Notes: generated by a model not told the origin, from the sequence alone. A DNA stretch of 64,000 nt from Xylocopa sonorina (GCF_050948175.1 NW_027490093.1:2480001-2544000); one strand, 5' to 3'. Shown: positions 11,922 to 27,018, counted from the stretch's first letter. Made by a program: numbers and translations.

Positions 11922-13044
11922 GCAATGAATATTATATCTTATCATGAAACATAGAAATGAGATGCGATATCCCGTTTTTAGAAGCATTAGAACTCTAACT
12001 CTACGATACTTAGACATCTGCAAACGCTATTTCCTAGCAAGCAAATGTCGCATTTACATTCATTTGTAGTGTATGCGAGGTATACATAACACTCCACAAC
12101 GAATATTACATGTGATCATGAAACATAGAAATGGGGTGCGATATCGCGTTTTGAGATGCATTAGAAATCAAATGCTACGATACGTAGACATCTGCAAACG
12201 CTATTTCCTAGCAAGGATGTGTCGCACTTACATTCTTTAGAGGTGAATACGAGGTATACATAACACTCCACAATGAATACTATATGTTATCATAAAACAT
12301 AGAAATGGGATGCGATATCTTGTTTTGAGAAGCATTATAACACGCTTGCTACGATACGTAGACATCTGCAAACGCTATTTCCTAGCAAGGAAGTGTCGCA
12401 TTTACATTCATTTGAAGTGAATACCAGGAATACATGAAACTTCTCAATGAATATTATATCTTATCATGAAACATAGAAATGTGATGTGATATCGCGTTTT
12501 AAGAAGCATTAGAAATCTATTGCTACGATACGTAGACATCTGCAAACGCTTTTTCCTAGCAAGGAAGTGTAGCAATTACATTTTTCTGCAGTGATTACAA
12601 GGTATACATGACACTTCGCAATTAATATTATATCTTATCATGAAACATAGAAATGGGATGCGATATCCATTTCAAAAAGCATTAGAACTCTACTGCTTCA
12701 ATACGTAGACATCTGCAATCGCTATTTCCTAGCAGGGAAGTGTCGCATTTACATTCATTTGAAGTGTATGCGAGGTATACATAACACTTCGCAATGCATA
12801 TTGTATGTTATCATAGAACATAGAAATGAGATGCGATATCTCGTTTTAAGAAGCATTATAACACGCTTGCTACGATACGTAGACATCTGCAAGCGCTACT
12901 TCCTAGCAAGGAAGTGTCGCATTTACATTCATTTGAAGTGAGTACAAGGTAAACATGACACTTGGCAATTAATATTATATCTTATCATGAAACATAGAAA
13001 TGGGATGCGATATCCCGTTTCAAAAATCATTAGAACTCTATTGC

Positions 13045-13072
13045 TTCTGACATTTTGCACTCTATTGCGCTG
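13045..13072 (+). repeat. 16-bp insertion within a monomer, marker of the 31-mer
   Basis: Where the consensus has gcttcgatacgtagacatc this monomer reads gcttctgacattttgc followed by actctattgcgctgacatc. The monomer is 190 bp (landmarks at 12,966 and 13,156). The insert repeats the preceding actctattgc, suggesting slippage. The same insertion is present at 18,452-18,479 and nowhere else that I saw. Confidence 0.8.
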
Positions 13073-16000
13073 ACATCTGCAATCGCTATTTCCTAGCAAG
13101 GAAGTGTCGCATTTACATTCATTTGAAGTGAATACGAGGAATACATGAAACTTCGCAATGAGTGTTATATCTCATCATGAAACATAGAAATGTGATGTGA
13201 TATCGCGTTTGAGGAAGCATTAGAAATCTATTGCTACGATACGTAGACATCTGCAAACGCTATTTCCTAGCAAGGAAGTGTAGCAATTACATTTTTCTGC
13301 AGTGATTACAAGGTATACATGACACTTCGCAATTAATATTATATCTTATCATGAAACATAGAAATGGGATGCGATATCCCGTTTCAAAAAGCGTTAGAAC
13401 TCTATTGCTTCAATACGTAGACATCTGCAATCGCTATTTCCTAGCAAGGAAGTGTCGCATTTGCATTCATTTGAAGTGTATGCGAGGTATACAAAACACT
13501 TCGCAATGAATATTATATGTTATCATGAAACATAGAAATGTGATGTGATATCGCGTTTTAAGAAGCATTAGAACTCTATTGTTTCGATACGGAGACATCT
13601 GCAAACGCTATTTCCCAGCATGGAAGTGTCGCATTTACATTCATTTGAAGTGAATACGAGGTAGACATGACACTTCGCAATGAAATTACATCTTATCATG
13701 AAACATAATAGTGTGATGCGGTATCGCGTTTTACGAAGCGTAAGAACACTATTACTACGATACGGAGACATCTGCAAACGCTATTTCCTAGCAAGCAAGT
13801 GTTGCAGTTACATTCTATTCAAGTGAATACGAGGTATACGTGACTCTTCGCAATGAATATTATATCGTATCATGAAACATAATAGTGTGATGCGATATCG
13901 CGTTTTACGAAGCGTAAGAACACTATTACTACGATACGGAGACATCTGCAAACGCTATTTCCTATCAAGGAAGTGTCGCATTTACATTCTTTTGAAGTGA
14001 GTACGTGGTATACATGACACTTGGCAACAAATATTATATCTTATCATGAAACATAGAAATGAGATGCGATATGGCGTTTTGAGAAGCACCAGAAGTCTAA
14101 TGCTACGATACGTAGATATTTGCAAACGCTATTTCCTAGCATGGAAGTGTCGCACTTACATTCTTTTGAGGTGAATACGAGGTATACATAACACTTCACA
14201 ATGAATATTATATCTTATCATGAAACATAGAAATGAGGAGCGGTATCGCGTTTTGAGGTGCATTAGAAATCAAATGCTACGATACGTAGACATCTGCGAA
14301 CGCAACTTCCTAGCAAGGAAGTGTCGCATTTACATTCTTTTGAAGTGATTACGAGGTAAGCATGAGACTTCGCAATGAATATTATATCTTATCATGAAAT
14401 ATAGAAAGGTGTTGCGATATCTCGTTTGATGAAGAATTAGATACATATTGCTTCGATACGTAGACATCTGCAGAAGCAATTTCCTAGCAAGGAAGTGTCG
14501 TATTTACATTCTTTTCAAGAGAATATGTGGTATACATAACACTCCACACTGAAGATTATATCTTATGATGAAACATAGAAGTGAGATGCGATATCGCGAT
14601 TTAAGGAGCATTAAATCTCTATTGTTTCGATACGTAAACATCTGCAAACGCCATTTCCTAGCATGCAAGTGTCGCAATTACATTCATTTGAAATGTATGC
14701 GAGGTTTAAGTGACACTTCGTAATGAATATTATATCTTATCATGAAACATAGAAATGAGATTCGATATCGCGTTTTAGCAGCATTAGAAATCTATTGCTT
14801 CGAAACGTGGACATCTGGAAACGCTATACCCTAGCAGGGATGTGTGGCATTTACATTCTTTTGAAGTGTAGACGAGGTATACATAACACTTCGCAATGAA
14901 TATTATATCTTATAATGGAACATAGAAATGAGATGCGATATCGCGTTTTCAGAAGTAATAGAACTCCAATGCTTCGATACGTAGACATCTGGAAACGCTA
15001 CTTCCTAGCAAGGAAGTGTCGCATTTACATTGATTTGAAGTGTATGCGAGATATACATAACACTCCACGATGAATATTATACCTTATCACGAAACATAGA
15101 AATTAGATGCGATATCGCGGTTTAAGAAGCATTAGAACTCTATTGCTACGATACATAGATACCTGCAAACGCTATTTCGTAGCATGGAAGTGTCGCAAAT
15201 ACATTCTTTTGGATTGAATACGAGGTAAACATGACCCATCGCAATGAATATTATAACTTATCATGAAACACAGAAATGAGATGCGATATGGCGATTTAAG
15301 AAGCATTAGAACTCTATTGCTTCGATACCTAGACATCTGCAAACGCTACTTCCTAGCAAGGAAGTGTCGCATTTGCATTCATTTGAAGTGTATGCGAGGT
15401 ATACAAGACACTTCGCAATGAATATTGTATCTTATCATGAAACATAGATATGAGATGCGATATCGCGTTTTGAGAAGCATTAGGACACTATTGCTTCGAT
15501 ACGTAGACATCTGCAAACGCTATTTCCTAGCAAGGAAGTGTCGTATTTACATTCTCTTGAAGTGTAGATGAGATATACATAACACTGCACAATAAATATT
15601 ATATCTTATCGTGAAACATAGAAATGAGCAGCGATATCGCTTTTTGAGAAGCATTAGAACTCCATTGCTACGATACGTAGACAACTGCAAACGCCATTTC
15701 CTACCAAGGTAGTGTCGTACTTACATTCTTTTGAAGTGAATACGAGGGATACATAACACTTCGCAATGAATATTATATCCTATCATGAAACATAGAAGTG
15801 AGATGCGACATCCCGTTTTAAGAAGCATTAGATCTCTATTGCTTCGATACGGAGACATCTGCAAGCGCTATTTCCTAGCAAGGAAGTATCGCAATTACAT
15901 TCTTTTTAAGTGAATACGAGGTATGCATAACACTGCACAATGAATATTATATCTTATCACGAATCATACAAATTAGATGCGATTTCGCGATTTAAAAAGG

Positions 16001-19000
16001 ATTAGAATTCTATCGCTACGATACGTAGACATCTGCAAACGCTTTTTAATAGCAAGGAAGTGTCCCAATTACATTCTTTTGAAGCGAATACGAGGCATAC
16101 GTGATACTTCGCAATGAAAATTATATCTTATCATGAAACACAGAAATGAGATGCGATAGCGCGATTTAAGCAGCATTGGAACTCTATTACTTCGATACGT
16201 AGACATCTCGATGCGCTATCTCCTAGCAAGGAATTGTGGCATTTACATTCCTTTGAAGTGTAGACGAGATATACATAACACTGCACAATGAATATTATAT
16301 CTTATCATGAAAAATAGAAATGTGATACGATATCACGATTTAAGAAGCATTAGAACTCTATTGCCACGATACGTAGATATTTGAAAATGCTATTTCTTGG
16401 CAAGCAAGTCTCGCATTTACATTCTTTTGAGGTGAATACGAGGTGTATATGACACTTCGCAATGAATATTATATCTTATCATGAAACATCGAAATGGTAT
16501 GCGATATCGCGTTTTGAGAAGCATTAGAACCCTATTGCTACGATACGTAGACATCTGCAAAAGCTATTTCCTAGCAAGGAAGTGTCGCCTTTACATTCTT
16601 TTGAAGTGAATACGAAGTATACATAACACTCCACAATGAATATTATATCTTATCATGAGACATAGGAATGAGGTACGATATTATGTTTTAAGATGCATTA
16701 GAAATCTATTGCTTCGATACGTAGACACCTGCAAACGCTACTTCCTAGCCATGAAGTGTCGCATTTAAATTCGTTTGAAGTGTATGCGAGGTATACCATA
16801 CACTTCGCAATGACTATTATGTCTTATCATGAAACATAGAAATGTGGAGCGATATCGCGTTTTCAGAAGAATTCGAACTCTAATGCTACGGTACGTAGAC
16901 ACCTGCAGACGCTATTTCCTAGCAGGGAAGTGTCGCATTTACATTCTTCGGAAGTGAATACGAGGTATACATGACACTTAGCAAATTAATATTATATGTT
17001 ATCATGAATCATAGAAATGAGATGCGATATCCCGTTTTACGGAGCATTAGAACACTATTGCTTCGATACGTAGGCATCTGCAAACGATATTTCCCAGCAC
17101 GGAAGTGTCGCATTTACATTCATTTGAAGTGAATACTAGATATGCATGACAATTCGCAATGAGTATTATATCTTGTCATGAAACATAGAAATGAGATGCG
17201 ATATCGCGTTTTAAGAAGTACTAGAACTCTATTGCTTCGATACGTAGACATCTGCAAACGCTTTTCCTAACAACGAAGTGTCGCATTTACATTCATTTGA
17301 AGTGAATACGAGGTATACATGACACTTCGCAATGAATATTATATCTTATCATGAAACATAGAAATGAGATGCGATATCCCGTTTTTAGAAGCATTAGAAC
17401 TCTAACTCTACGATACTTAGACATCTGCAAACGCTATTTCCTAGCAAGCAAATGTCGCATTTACATTCATTTGTAGTGTATGCGAGGTATACATAACACT
17501 CCACAACGAATATTACATGTGATCATGAAACATAGAAATGGGGTGCGATATCGCGTTTTGAGATGCATTAGAAATCAAATGCTACGATACGTAGACATCT
17601 GCAAACGCTATTTCCTAGCAAGGATGTGTCGCACTTACATTCTTTAGAGGTGAATACGAGGTATACATAACACTCCACAATGAATACTATATGTTATCAT
17701 AAAACATAGAAATGGGATGCGATATCTTGTTTTGAGAAGCATTATAACACGCTTGCTACGATACGTAGACATCTGCAAACGCTATTTCCTAGCAAGGAAG
17801 TGTCGCATTTACATTCATTTGAAGTGAATACCAGGAATACATGAAACTTCTCAATGAATATTATATCTTATCATGAAACATAGAAATGTGATGTGATATC
17901 GCGTTTTAAGAAGCATTAGAAATCTATTGCTACGATACGTAGACATCTGCAAACGCTTTTTCCTAGCAAGGAAGTGTAGCAATTACATTTTTCTGCAGTG
18001 ATTACAAGGTATACATGACACTTCGCAATTAATATTATATCTTATCATGAAACATAGAAATGGGATGCGATATCCATTTCAAAAAGCATTAGAACTCTAC
18101 TGCTTCAATACGTAGACATCTGCAATCGCTATTTCCTAGCAGGGAAGTGTCGCATTTACATTCATTTGAAGTGTATGCGAGGTATACATAACACTTCGCA
18201 ATGAATATTGTATGTTATCATAGAACATAGAAATGAGATGCGATATCTCGTTTTAAGAAGCATTATAACACGCTTGCTACGATACGTAGACATCTGCAAG
18301 CGCTATTTCCTAGCAAGGAAGTGTCGCATTTACATTCATTTGAAGTGAGTACAAGGTAAACATGACACTTGGCAATTAATATTATATCTTATCATGAAAC
18401 ATAGAAATGGGATGCGATATCCCGTTTCAAAAATCATTAGAACTCTATTGCTTCTGACATTTTGCACTCTATTGCGCTGACATCTGCAATCGCTATTTCC
18501 TAGCAAGGAAGTGTCGCATTTACATTCATTTGAAGTGAATACGAGGAATACATGAAACTTCGCAATGAGTGTTATATCTCATCATGAAACATAGAAATGT
18601 GATGTGATATCGCGTTTGAGGAAGCATTAGAAATCTATTGCTACGATACGTAGACATCTGCAAACGCTATTTCCTAGCAAGGAAGTGTAGCAATTACATT
18701 TTTCTGCAGTGATTACAAGGTATACATGACACTTCGCAATTAATATTATATCTTATCATGAAACATAGAAATGGGATGCGATATCCCGTTTCAAAAAGCG
18801 TTAGAACTCTATTGCTTCAATACGTAGACATCTGCAATCGCTATTTCCTAGCAAGGAAGTGTCGCATTTGCATTCATTTGAAGTGTATGCGAGGTATACA
18901 AAACACTTCGCAATGAATATTATATGTTATCATGAAACATAGAAATGTGATGTGATATCGCGTTCTAAGAAGCATTAGAACTCTATTGTTTCGATACGGA

Positions 19001-21691
19001 GACATCTGCAAACGCTATTTCCCAGCATGGAAGTGTCGCATTTACATTCATTTGAAGTGAATACGAGGTAGACATGACACTTCGCAATGAAATTACATCT
19101 TATCATGAAACATAATAGTGTGATGCGGTATCGCGTTTTACGAAGCGTAAGAACACTATTACTACGATACGGAGACATCTGCAAACGCTATTTCCTAGCA
19201 AGCAAGTGTTGCAGTTACATTCTATTCAAGTGAATACGAGGTATACGTGACTCTTCGCAATGAATATTATATCGTATCATGAAACATAATAGTGTGATGC
19301 GATATCGCGTTTTACGAAGCGTAAGAACACTATTACTACGATACGGAGACATCTGCAAACGCTATTTCCTATCAAGGAAGTGTCGCATTTACATTCTTTT
19401 GAAGTGAGTACGTGGTATACATGACACTTGGCAACAAATATTATATCTTATCATGAAACATAGAAATGAGATGCGATATGGCGTTTTGAGAAGCACCAGA
19501 AGTCTAATGCTACGATACGTAGATATTTGCAAACGCTATTTCCTAGCATGGAAGTGTCGCACTTACATTCTTTTGAGGTGAATACGAGGTATACATAACA
19601 CTTCACAATGAATATTATATCTTATCATGAAACATAGAAATGAGGAGCGGTATCGCGTTTTGAGGTGCATTAGAAATCAAATGCTACGATACGTAGACAT
19701 CTGCGAACGCAACTTCCTAGCAAGGAAGTGTCGCATTTACATTCTTTTGAAGTGATTACGAGGTAAGCATGAGACTTCGCAATGAATATTATATCTTATC
19801 ATGAAATATAGAAAGGTGTTGCGATATCTCGTTTGATGAAGAATTAGATACATATTGCTTCGATACGTAGACATCTGCAGAAGCAATTTCCTAGCAAGGA
19901 AGTGTCGTATTTACATTCTTTTCAAGAGAATATGTGGTATACATAACACTCCACACTGAAGATTATATCTTATGATGAAACATAGAAGTGAGATGCGATA
20001 TCGCGATTTAAGGAGCATTAAATCTCTATTGTTTCGATACGTAAACATCTGCAAACGCCATTTCCTAGCATGCAAGTGTCGCAATTACATTCATTTGAAA
20101 TGTATGCGAGGTTTAAGTGACACTTCGTAATGAATATTATATCTTATCATGAAACATAGAAATGAGATTCGATATCGCGTTTTAGCAGCATTAGAAATCT
20201 ATTGCTTCGAAACGTGGACATCTGGAAACGCTATACCCTAGCAGGGATGTGTGGCATTTACATTCTTTTGAAGTGTAGACGAGGTATACATAACACTTCG
20301 CAATGAATATTATATCTTATAATGGAACATAGAAATGAGATGCGATATCGCGTTTTCAGAAGTAATAGAACTCCAATGCTTCGATACGTAGACATCTGGA
20401 AACGCTACTTCCTAGCAAGGAAGTGTCGCATTTACATTGATTTGAAGTGTATGCGAGATATACATAACACTCCACGATGAATATTATACCTTATCACGAA
20501 ACATAGAAATTAGATGCGATATCGCGGTTTAAGAAGCATTAGAACTCTATTGCTACGATACATAGATACCTGCAAACGCTATTTCGTAGCATGGAAGTGT
20601 CGCAAATACATTCTTTTGGATTGAATACGAGGTAAACATGACCCATCGCAATGAATATTATAACTTATCATGAAACACAGAAATGAGATGCGATATGGCG
20701 ATTTAAGAAGCATTAGAACTCTATTGCTTCGATACCTAGGCATCTGGAAACGCCATTCCCTAGCAAGGATGTGTCGCATTTACATTCTTTTGAAGCGAAT
20801 ACGAGGTATACATGACACTTCGCAATGTATATTATATCTTATCATGAAACATAGAAATGAGATGCGATATCCCGTTTTAAGAAGCATAAGAACTCTATTG
20901 CTACGGTACGTTGGCATCTGAAAACGCTATTTCCTAGCAAGGAAGTGTCGCATTTACATTCTTTTGAAGTGTGTGCGAGGTATAAGTGACACTTCGCAAT
21001 GAATATTACATCTTAAGATGAGACACAGAAATGAGATGCGATATCGCGTTTTAAGATGCATTGGAATTCAATAGCTTCGATACGTAGTCATCTGCAAACG
21101 CTATTCCCTATCAAGGAAGTGTCGCATTTACATTCAGTTGAAGTGTATGCGAGGTATACATGACACTTCGCAATGAATATTATACCTCATCATGACACAT
21201 AGAATTGAGATGCGATATCGCGTTTTAAGAAGCGTTAGAACCCTATTTCTACGATACGTAGACATCTGCAAACGCTATTTCCTATCAAGGAAGTTTCGCA
21301 TTTACATTCTTCTGAAGTGAGTATGCGGTATACATGACACTTCGCAATGAATATTATATCTTATCATGAATCATAGATATGAGATGCGATATCGCGTTTT
21401 AAGAAGCATTGGAACTCCCTTGCTTCGATACGTAGACATCTGCAAACGCTATTTCCTATCAAGGAAGTGTCGCATTTACATTCTTTTGAAGTGAGTACGT
21501 GGTATACATGACACTTCGCAATGAATATTATATCTTATCATGAAACATAGAAATGAGATGCGACATCTCGTTTTAGAAGCATTAGAACTCTATTGTTTCG
21601 ATCCCGAGACATCTGCAAACGCTACTTCCAAGCATGGTAGTGTCGCATTTACATTCTTTTGATGTGAATACGAGGTATACATTATACTTCA

Positions 21692-21779
21692 CAATGAATA
21701 TTATATCTTATCATGAAACGTAGATATGAGATGCACTTACATTCATTTGAAGTGATTACGAGGTACAAATAACACTCCA
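21692..21779 (+). repeat. Half-length monomer (88 bp)
   Basis: Landmark caatgaatatt occurs at 21,692 and again at 21,780, only 88 bp apart. The sequence passes from gagatgc straight to acttacattc, so unit positions of about 51-136 are missing, including the EcoRV-type palindrome and the ttcct/aggaa dyad. The removed length of 86 bp is close to half a monomer. A short gc match at the junction is the only visible homology. Confidence 0.85.
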
Positions 21780-22491
21780 CAATGAATATTATATCTTATC
21801 ATGAACCATAGAAATGAGATGCTATTTTGCGATTTAAGAAGCATCAGAACTCTATTGCTACGATACGTAGACATGTGCAAACGCTATTTCCTAGCACGGA
21901 AGTGTAGCATTTAGATTCTTTTGAAGCGAATACGAGGTTTATATAAAACTCCATTATGAATATTATATCTTGTCATGAAACATAGAAATGAGACGCGGTA
22001 TCCCGTTTGAAGAATCATTAGAACTTTCTTGCTACGTTACGTAGACATCTGCAAACGCTATTTCCTAGCAAGGAAGAGTCGCATTTACATACCTTCGAAG
22101 TGAATACGAGGTATACCTAACACTCCACAATGATTATTATATCTTATCATGAAACATAGAAATGAGAAAAGTTATGGCGATTTAAAAAGCATTAGAACGC
22201 TATTGCTACGATACGTAGACATCTGCAAACGCTATTTCCTAGCAAGGATGTGTCGAATTTACATTCTTTTGAAGTAAATACGAGGTATACATAACACTCC
22301 ACAATGAATATTATATCTAATCATGAAACATAGAAATGAGATACGATATCGCGATTTAAGAAGAATTTGAAATGTATTGCTTCGGTAGGTAGACATCTTT
22401 TAAACGCTTCTTCCTAGCAAGGAAGTGACGCATTTATATTCATTTGAAGTGAATACGAGATATGCATGGCACTTCGCAATGAATATTGTAC

Positions 22492-22637
22492 CTTATCATG
22501 AAACATAGAAATGAGATGCGATATCGCGATTTTAGAAGCATTAGTACTCTATTGCTTCGATACCTAGACATCTGCAAACGCTATTTCCTAGAAAGGAAGT
22601 GTCGCATTTACATTCATTTGAAGTGTAGACGAGGAAT
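22492..22637 (+). repeat. Shortened monomer interval (146 bp, 28-bp deletion)
   Basis: The landmark cttatcatg is spaced 146 bp here. The text reads gaggaatcttatcatg, lacking the usual tacataacacttcgcaatg and aatattata between gaggaa and tcttatc. The junction therefore removes the start of one monomer, including the cacttcgcaatg landmark. Confidence 0.8.
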
Positions 22638-23659
22638 CTTATCATGAGACATAGGAATGAGATGCGATGTCGCGTTTTAAGAAGTATTAGAAATCTATTG
22701 CTTCGATACGTAGACATCTGCAAACGCTAATTCCTAGCAAGGAAGTGTCGCATTTACATTCTTTTGAGGTGAGTACGAGGTATACATAACACTCCATAAT
22801 GAATATTATATCATATCATGAGACATAGGAATGAGATGCGATATCGTGTTTTAAGATGAATTAGGACTCTATTGCTTCGATACGTAGACATCTGCCAACG
22901 CTATTTCCTAGGAAGGAAGTGTTGCATTTACATTCTTTTGAGGTGAATACGAAGTAGGCATAACACTCCACAATGAATATTATATCTTATCACGAAGCAT
23001 AGAAATGTGATGCGATATCGAGTTTTGTGGAGCATCAGAACTCTATTGCTACGGTACGTAGATATCTGCAGACGCTATTTCCTATCCAGGAAGTGTCGCA
23101 TTTACATTCTTTTGAATTGAATACGAGGTATACTTGACACTTCACAATGAATATTATATATCATCATGAAACATAGTAGTGAGATGCGATATCGCGTTTT
23201 AAGAAGCATTACAAATCCATTGCTTCGATACGTAGACATCTGCAAACGCTATTTCCTAGCAAGGAAGTGTCGCATTTACATTCATTTAAAGTGTACGCGA
23301 GGTATACATAACTCTTCGCAATGAATTTTATATCTTATCATGAAACATAGGAATGAGATTCGACACCTCGTTTTAAGAAGCATTAGAACTATTTTGCTAC
23401 GACACGTAGACATCTGCAAACGCTATATCCTAGAAAGGAAGTGTCGCATTTACATTCATTTAAAGTGTGGACGAGGAATACATAACACTTCGCTATGAAT
23501 ATTATATATTATCATGAGACATAGAAATGCGATGCGATATCGCGTTTTAAGAAGCATTAGAACACTATTGTTTCGATACGTAGACAACTGGAAACGCAAT
23601 TTCCTAGCAAGGAAGTGTCGCATTTACATTCCTTTGAAGGGAATACAAGGTATACATAA

Positions 23660-23930
23660 CACTCCACAATGAATATTATATCTTATCATGAAACATAGAA
23701 ATGAGATGCTATATGACGATTTAAGAAGCACTATAATTCTATTGGTTCGATACGTAGACATCTGCAAACGCTATTTCCTAGCAAGGAAGTGAAGCATTAT
23801 AATTCTTTTGAGGTGAATACGAGGTATAGATAACACTGCACAATGAATATTATATCTTATCATGAAACATAGAAATGAGATGCGATATCGCGATATAAGC
23901 AGCATTAGAAATCTATTGCTTCGATACGTA
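23660..23930 (+). repeat. Diverged relative of 3,590-3,860
   Basis: Shares the rare run attctattggttcgatacg followed by cattataattctttt and gatataagcagcatt with block A at 3,653-3,830, and with block B at 38,033-38,210, but with more differences than A has to B. This is a third, older copy of a roughly 1.5-monomer stretch in otherwise unrelated surroundings. Confidence 0.7.
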
Positions 23931-26759
23931 GACATCTGCCAACGCTATTTTCTAGCAAGGAAGAGTCGCATTTACATTCAGTTGAAGTGTATGCGAAGTA
24001 TACGTAACACTTCGCAATGAATGTTATATCTTATCGTGAAACATAGGAATGAGATGCGACACCTCGTTTTAAGAAGCATTAGATCTATATTGCTACGATA
24101 CGGAGACATTTGCAATCGCAATTTCCTAGCAGGGAAGCGTCGCATTTACATTCATTTTAAGTGAATACGAGGTATACATGACACTTCGCAATGAATATTA
24201 TATCTTATCATGAAACATAGAAATCAGATGCGATATGGAGTTTTAAGAAGCATTAGAACACTATTGCTACGATACGTAGACAACTGCAAACGCTATTTCC
24301 TAGCAAGGAAGTGTCGCATTTACATTCTTTTGAAGGGAATGCGAGGTATGCATAGCACTCCACAATGAATATTATAGCTTATAACGAAACATAGAAATGG
24401 GAATCGATATCTCTTTTTAAGAAGCTTAAGAACTCTGTTGCTTCGATACGTAGACATCTGCCATCGCTATTTCCTAGTAACGAAGTGTCGCATCTACATT
24501 CTTAGGAAGTGTAGGCGAGGTATACATGACACTCCGCAATGAATATTATATCTTATCATGAAACATAGAAATGAGATGCGATATCGCATTTTAAGAAGCA
24601 TTAGAACTCTATTACTACGATACGTAGACATCTGCAATCGCTATTTCCAAGCAAGGAAGTGTCGCATTTACATTCATTTGAAGCGTAGACGAGATATACA
24701 TAACACTGCACAGTGAATATTACATCTTATCATGGAACGTAGAAGTGAGGTGCGATATCGCGATTTAAGAAGCATTAGAACTCTATTGCTTCGATACGTA
24801 GATATTTGCAAACGCTACTTCCTAGCAAGGAACTGCCGCATTTACATTCATTTGAAGTCTATACGAGGTATAAGTGACGCTTCGCAATGCACATTATATC
24901 TTATCATGATACATAGTAATGAGGTGCGATATCATGTTTTAAGAAGCATGAGAACTCAATTGCTACGATACGTAGACATCTGCAAACGCTATTTCCTAGC
25001 AAGGAAGTGTCGCGTTTACATTCTTTTTAAGTGTATGCGAGGTATACATGACACTCCACAATGAATATTATATCATATCATGAAACATAGAAATGAAATG
25101 CGATATGACGATTTAAGAAGCATTAGAACTCTATTGCTACGATACGTAGACATCTGCAAACGTTATTTCCTAGCAAGGAAGTGTTGCATTTACATTCATT
25201 TGAAGTGAATACGAGGAATACGTGAAACTTCGCAATGAATATTATTTCTTATCGTGAAGCATAGAAATGAGATGCGATATTCCGTTTCAAGAAGCATTAG
25301 AACTCTATTGCTTCGATACGTAGACGTCTGCAAACGCTATTTCCTAGCAAGGAACTGTCGCATTTACATTCATTTGAAGTGTATGCGATGTATACGTGAC
25401 ACTTCGCAATAAATATTATATGTTATCATGAAACATAGAAATGAGATGCGATATCTCGTTTTAAGAATCATTATGACAGGCTTGCTACGATACGTAGACA
25501 TCTGCAAACGCTATTTCCTAGCAGGGAAGAGTAACATTTACATTCCTCTGAAGTGAATACAAGGTATACATGAAACTTCGCAATGAATATTATATCTTAT
25601 CATGAAACTTAGAAATGTGATGTGATATCTAGTTTTAAGAAGCATTAGAACTCTATTGCTACGATACGTAGACATCTGCAAACGCTATTTCCTAGCAAGG
25701 AACTGTCGCATTTACATTCATTTGAAGTGTATGCGAGGTATACATAACACTTCGCAATGAATATTATATCTTATCGTGAAACATAGATATGAGATGCGAT
25801 ATCGCGTTTTGAGATGCAACAGAAACCTAATGCTATCATACGCAGAAATCTGCAAACGCTATTTCCTAGCAAGGAAGTGTCGCATTTACATTCTTTTGAG
25901 GTGAATACGAGGTATACATAACACTCCACATTGAATATTATATCTTATCGTGAAACATAGATATGATATTCGATCTTGCGATATGAGAAGCATAAGAACT
26001 CTATTGCTACGATACGTAGACATCTGCAAACGCTATTTCCTAGCAAGGAAGTGTCGCATTTACATTCATTTGAAGTGTATGCGAGGTATACATAACACTT
26101 CGCAATGAACATTATATGTTATCATGAAACATAGAAATGAGATGCGATATCTCGTTTTATGAATCATTATGACACGCTTGCTACGATACGTAGACATCTG
26201 CAAACGCTATTTCCTAGCAGGGAAGAGTAGCATTTACATTCCTCTGAAGTGAATACAAGGTATACGTGAATCTTCGCAATGAATAATATATCTTATCATG
26301 AAACATAGATATGAGATGCGATATCCCATTTCAAGGAGCTTTACAACGCTATTGCTACGATACGTGGACATCTGCAAACTCTATTTCCTAGCAAGGAAGT
26401 GTCGCATTTACATTCTTCTGAAGTGAATACAAGGTATACATGACACTTCGCAATTAATATTATATCTTATCATGAAACATAGAAATGAGATGCGATATCT
26501 CGTTTTAAGAAGCATTATAACACGCTGGCTACGATATGTAGACATCTGCAAACTCAATTTCCTAGCAAGGAAGTGTCGCATTTACATTCATTTGAAGTGT
26601 ATACGAGGAATACATGAAACTTCGCAATGAATATTATTTCTTATCATGAAGCATAGAAATGAGATGCGATATTCCGTTTCGAGAAGCATTAGAACTCTAT
26701 TGCTTCGATACGTAGACATTTGCAATCGCTATTTCCCAGCAAGGAAGTGTCGCATTTAC

Positions 26760-27018
26760 ATTCATTAGAAGTGTATGCGAGATATACATAACATTCCACG
26801 ATGAATATTATACCTTTTCACGAAACATAGAAATTAGATGCGATATCGCGATTTAAGAAGCATAAGGACTCTATTGCTACGATACGTAGACACCTGCAAA
26901 CGCTATTTCGTAGCATGGAAGTGTCGCAAATACATTCTTTTGGATTGAATACAAGGTAACCACGACACTTCGCAATGAATATTATAACTTATCATGAAAC
27001 ACAGAAATGAGATGCGAT
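26760..27018 (+). repeat. Diverged relative of 15,029-15,287 (31-mer)
   Basis: Aligned at offset 11,731 with the end of the first 31-mer unit through rare strings cacgatgaatatta, gaaattagatgcg, atttcgtagcatgg and cttttggattgaatac. It differs at perhaps one base in fifteen. It probably descends from the array that supplied the 31-mer before that unit was amplified. Confidence 0.7.

Larger units (their letters stand above)
9894..20739 (+). repeat. 31-monomer higher-order repeat, 2 x 5,407 bp plus 32-bp tail
   Basis: 9,894-15,300 and 15,301-20,707 align at a constant offset of 5,407 bp (31 x 174 plus 13). The match continues to 20,739 and then breaks at cctagg against cctaga. About eight single-base differences were noticed in 5.4 kb, for example 10,020 cttgaaac against catgaaac, 10,163 gacgag against gatgag, and 13,561 ttttaag against 18,968 ttctaag. 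There is no indel between units. Part of the unit (9,896-~10,425) recurs at 39,411-~39,940. No gene lies in the block. Confidence 0.94.

Noticed and set aside
13045..13072. Small foreign insertion in a monomer
   Set aside because: The additional 16 bp repeat the adjacent actctattgc and lack terminal repeats or target-site duplication, so local slippage is the simpler reading.
21692..21779. Junction with a different satellite family
   Set aside because: Both sides align to the same monomer at different positions, so it is an internal deletion and not a family boundary.
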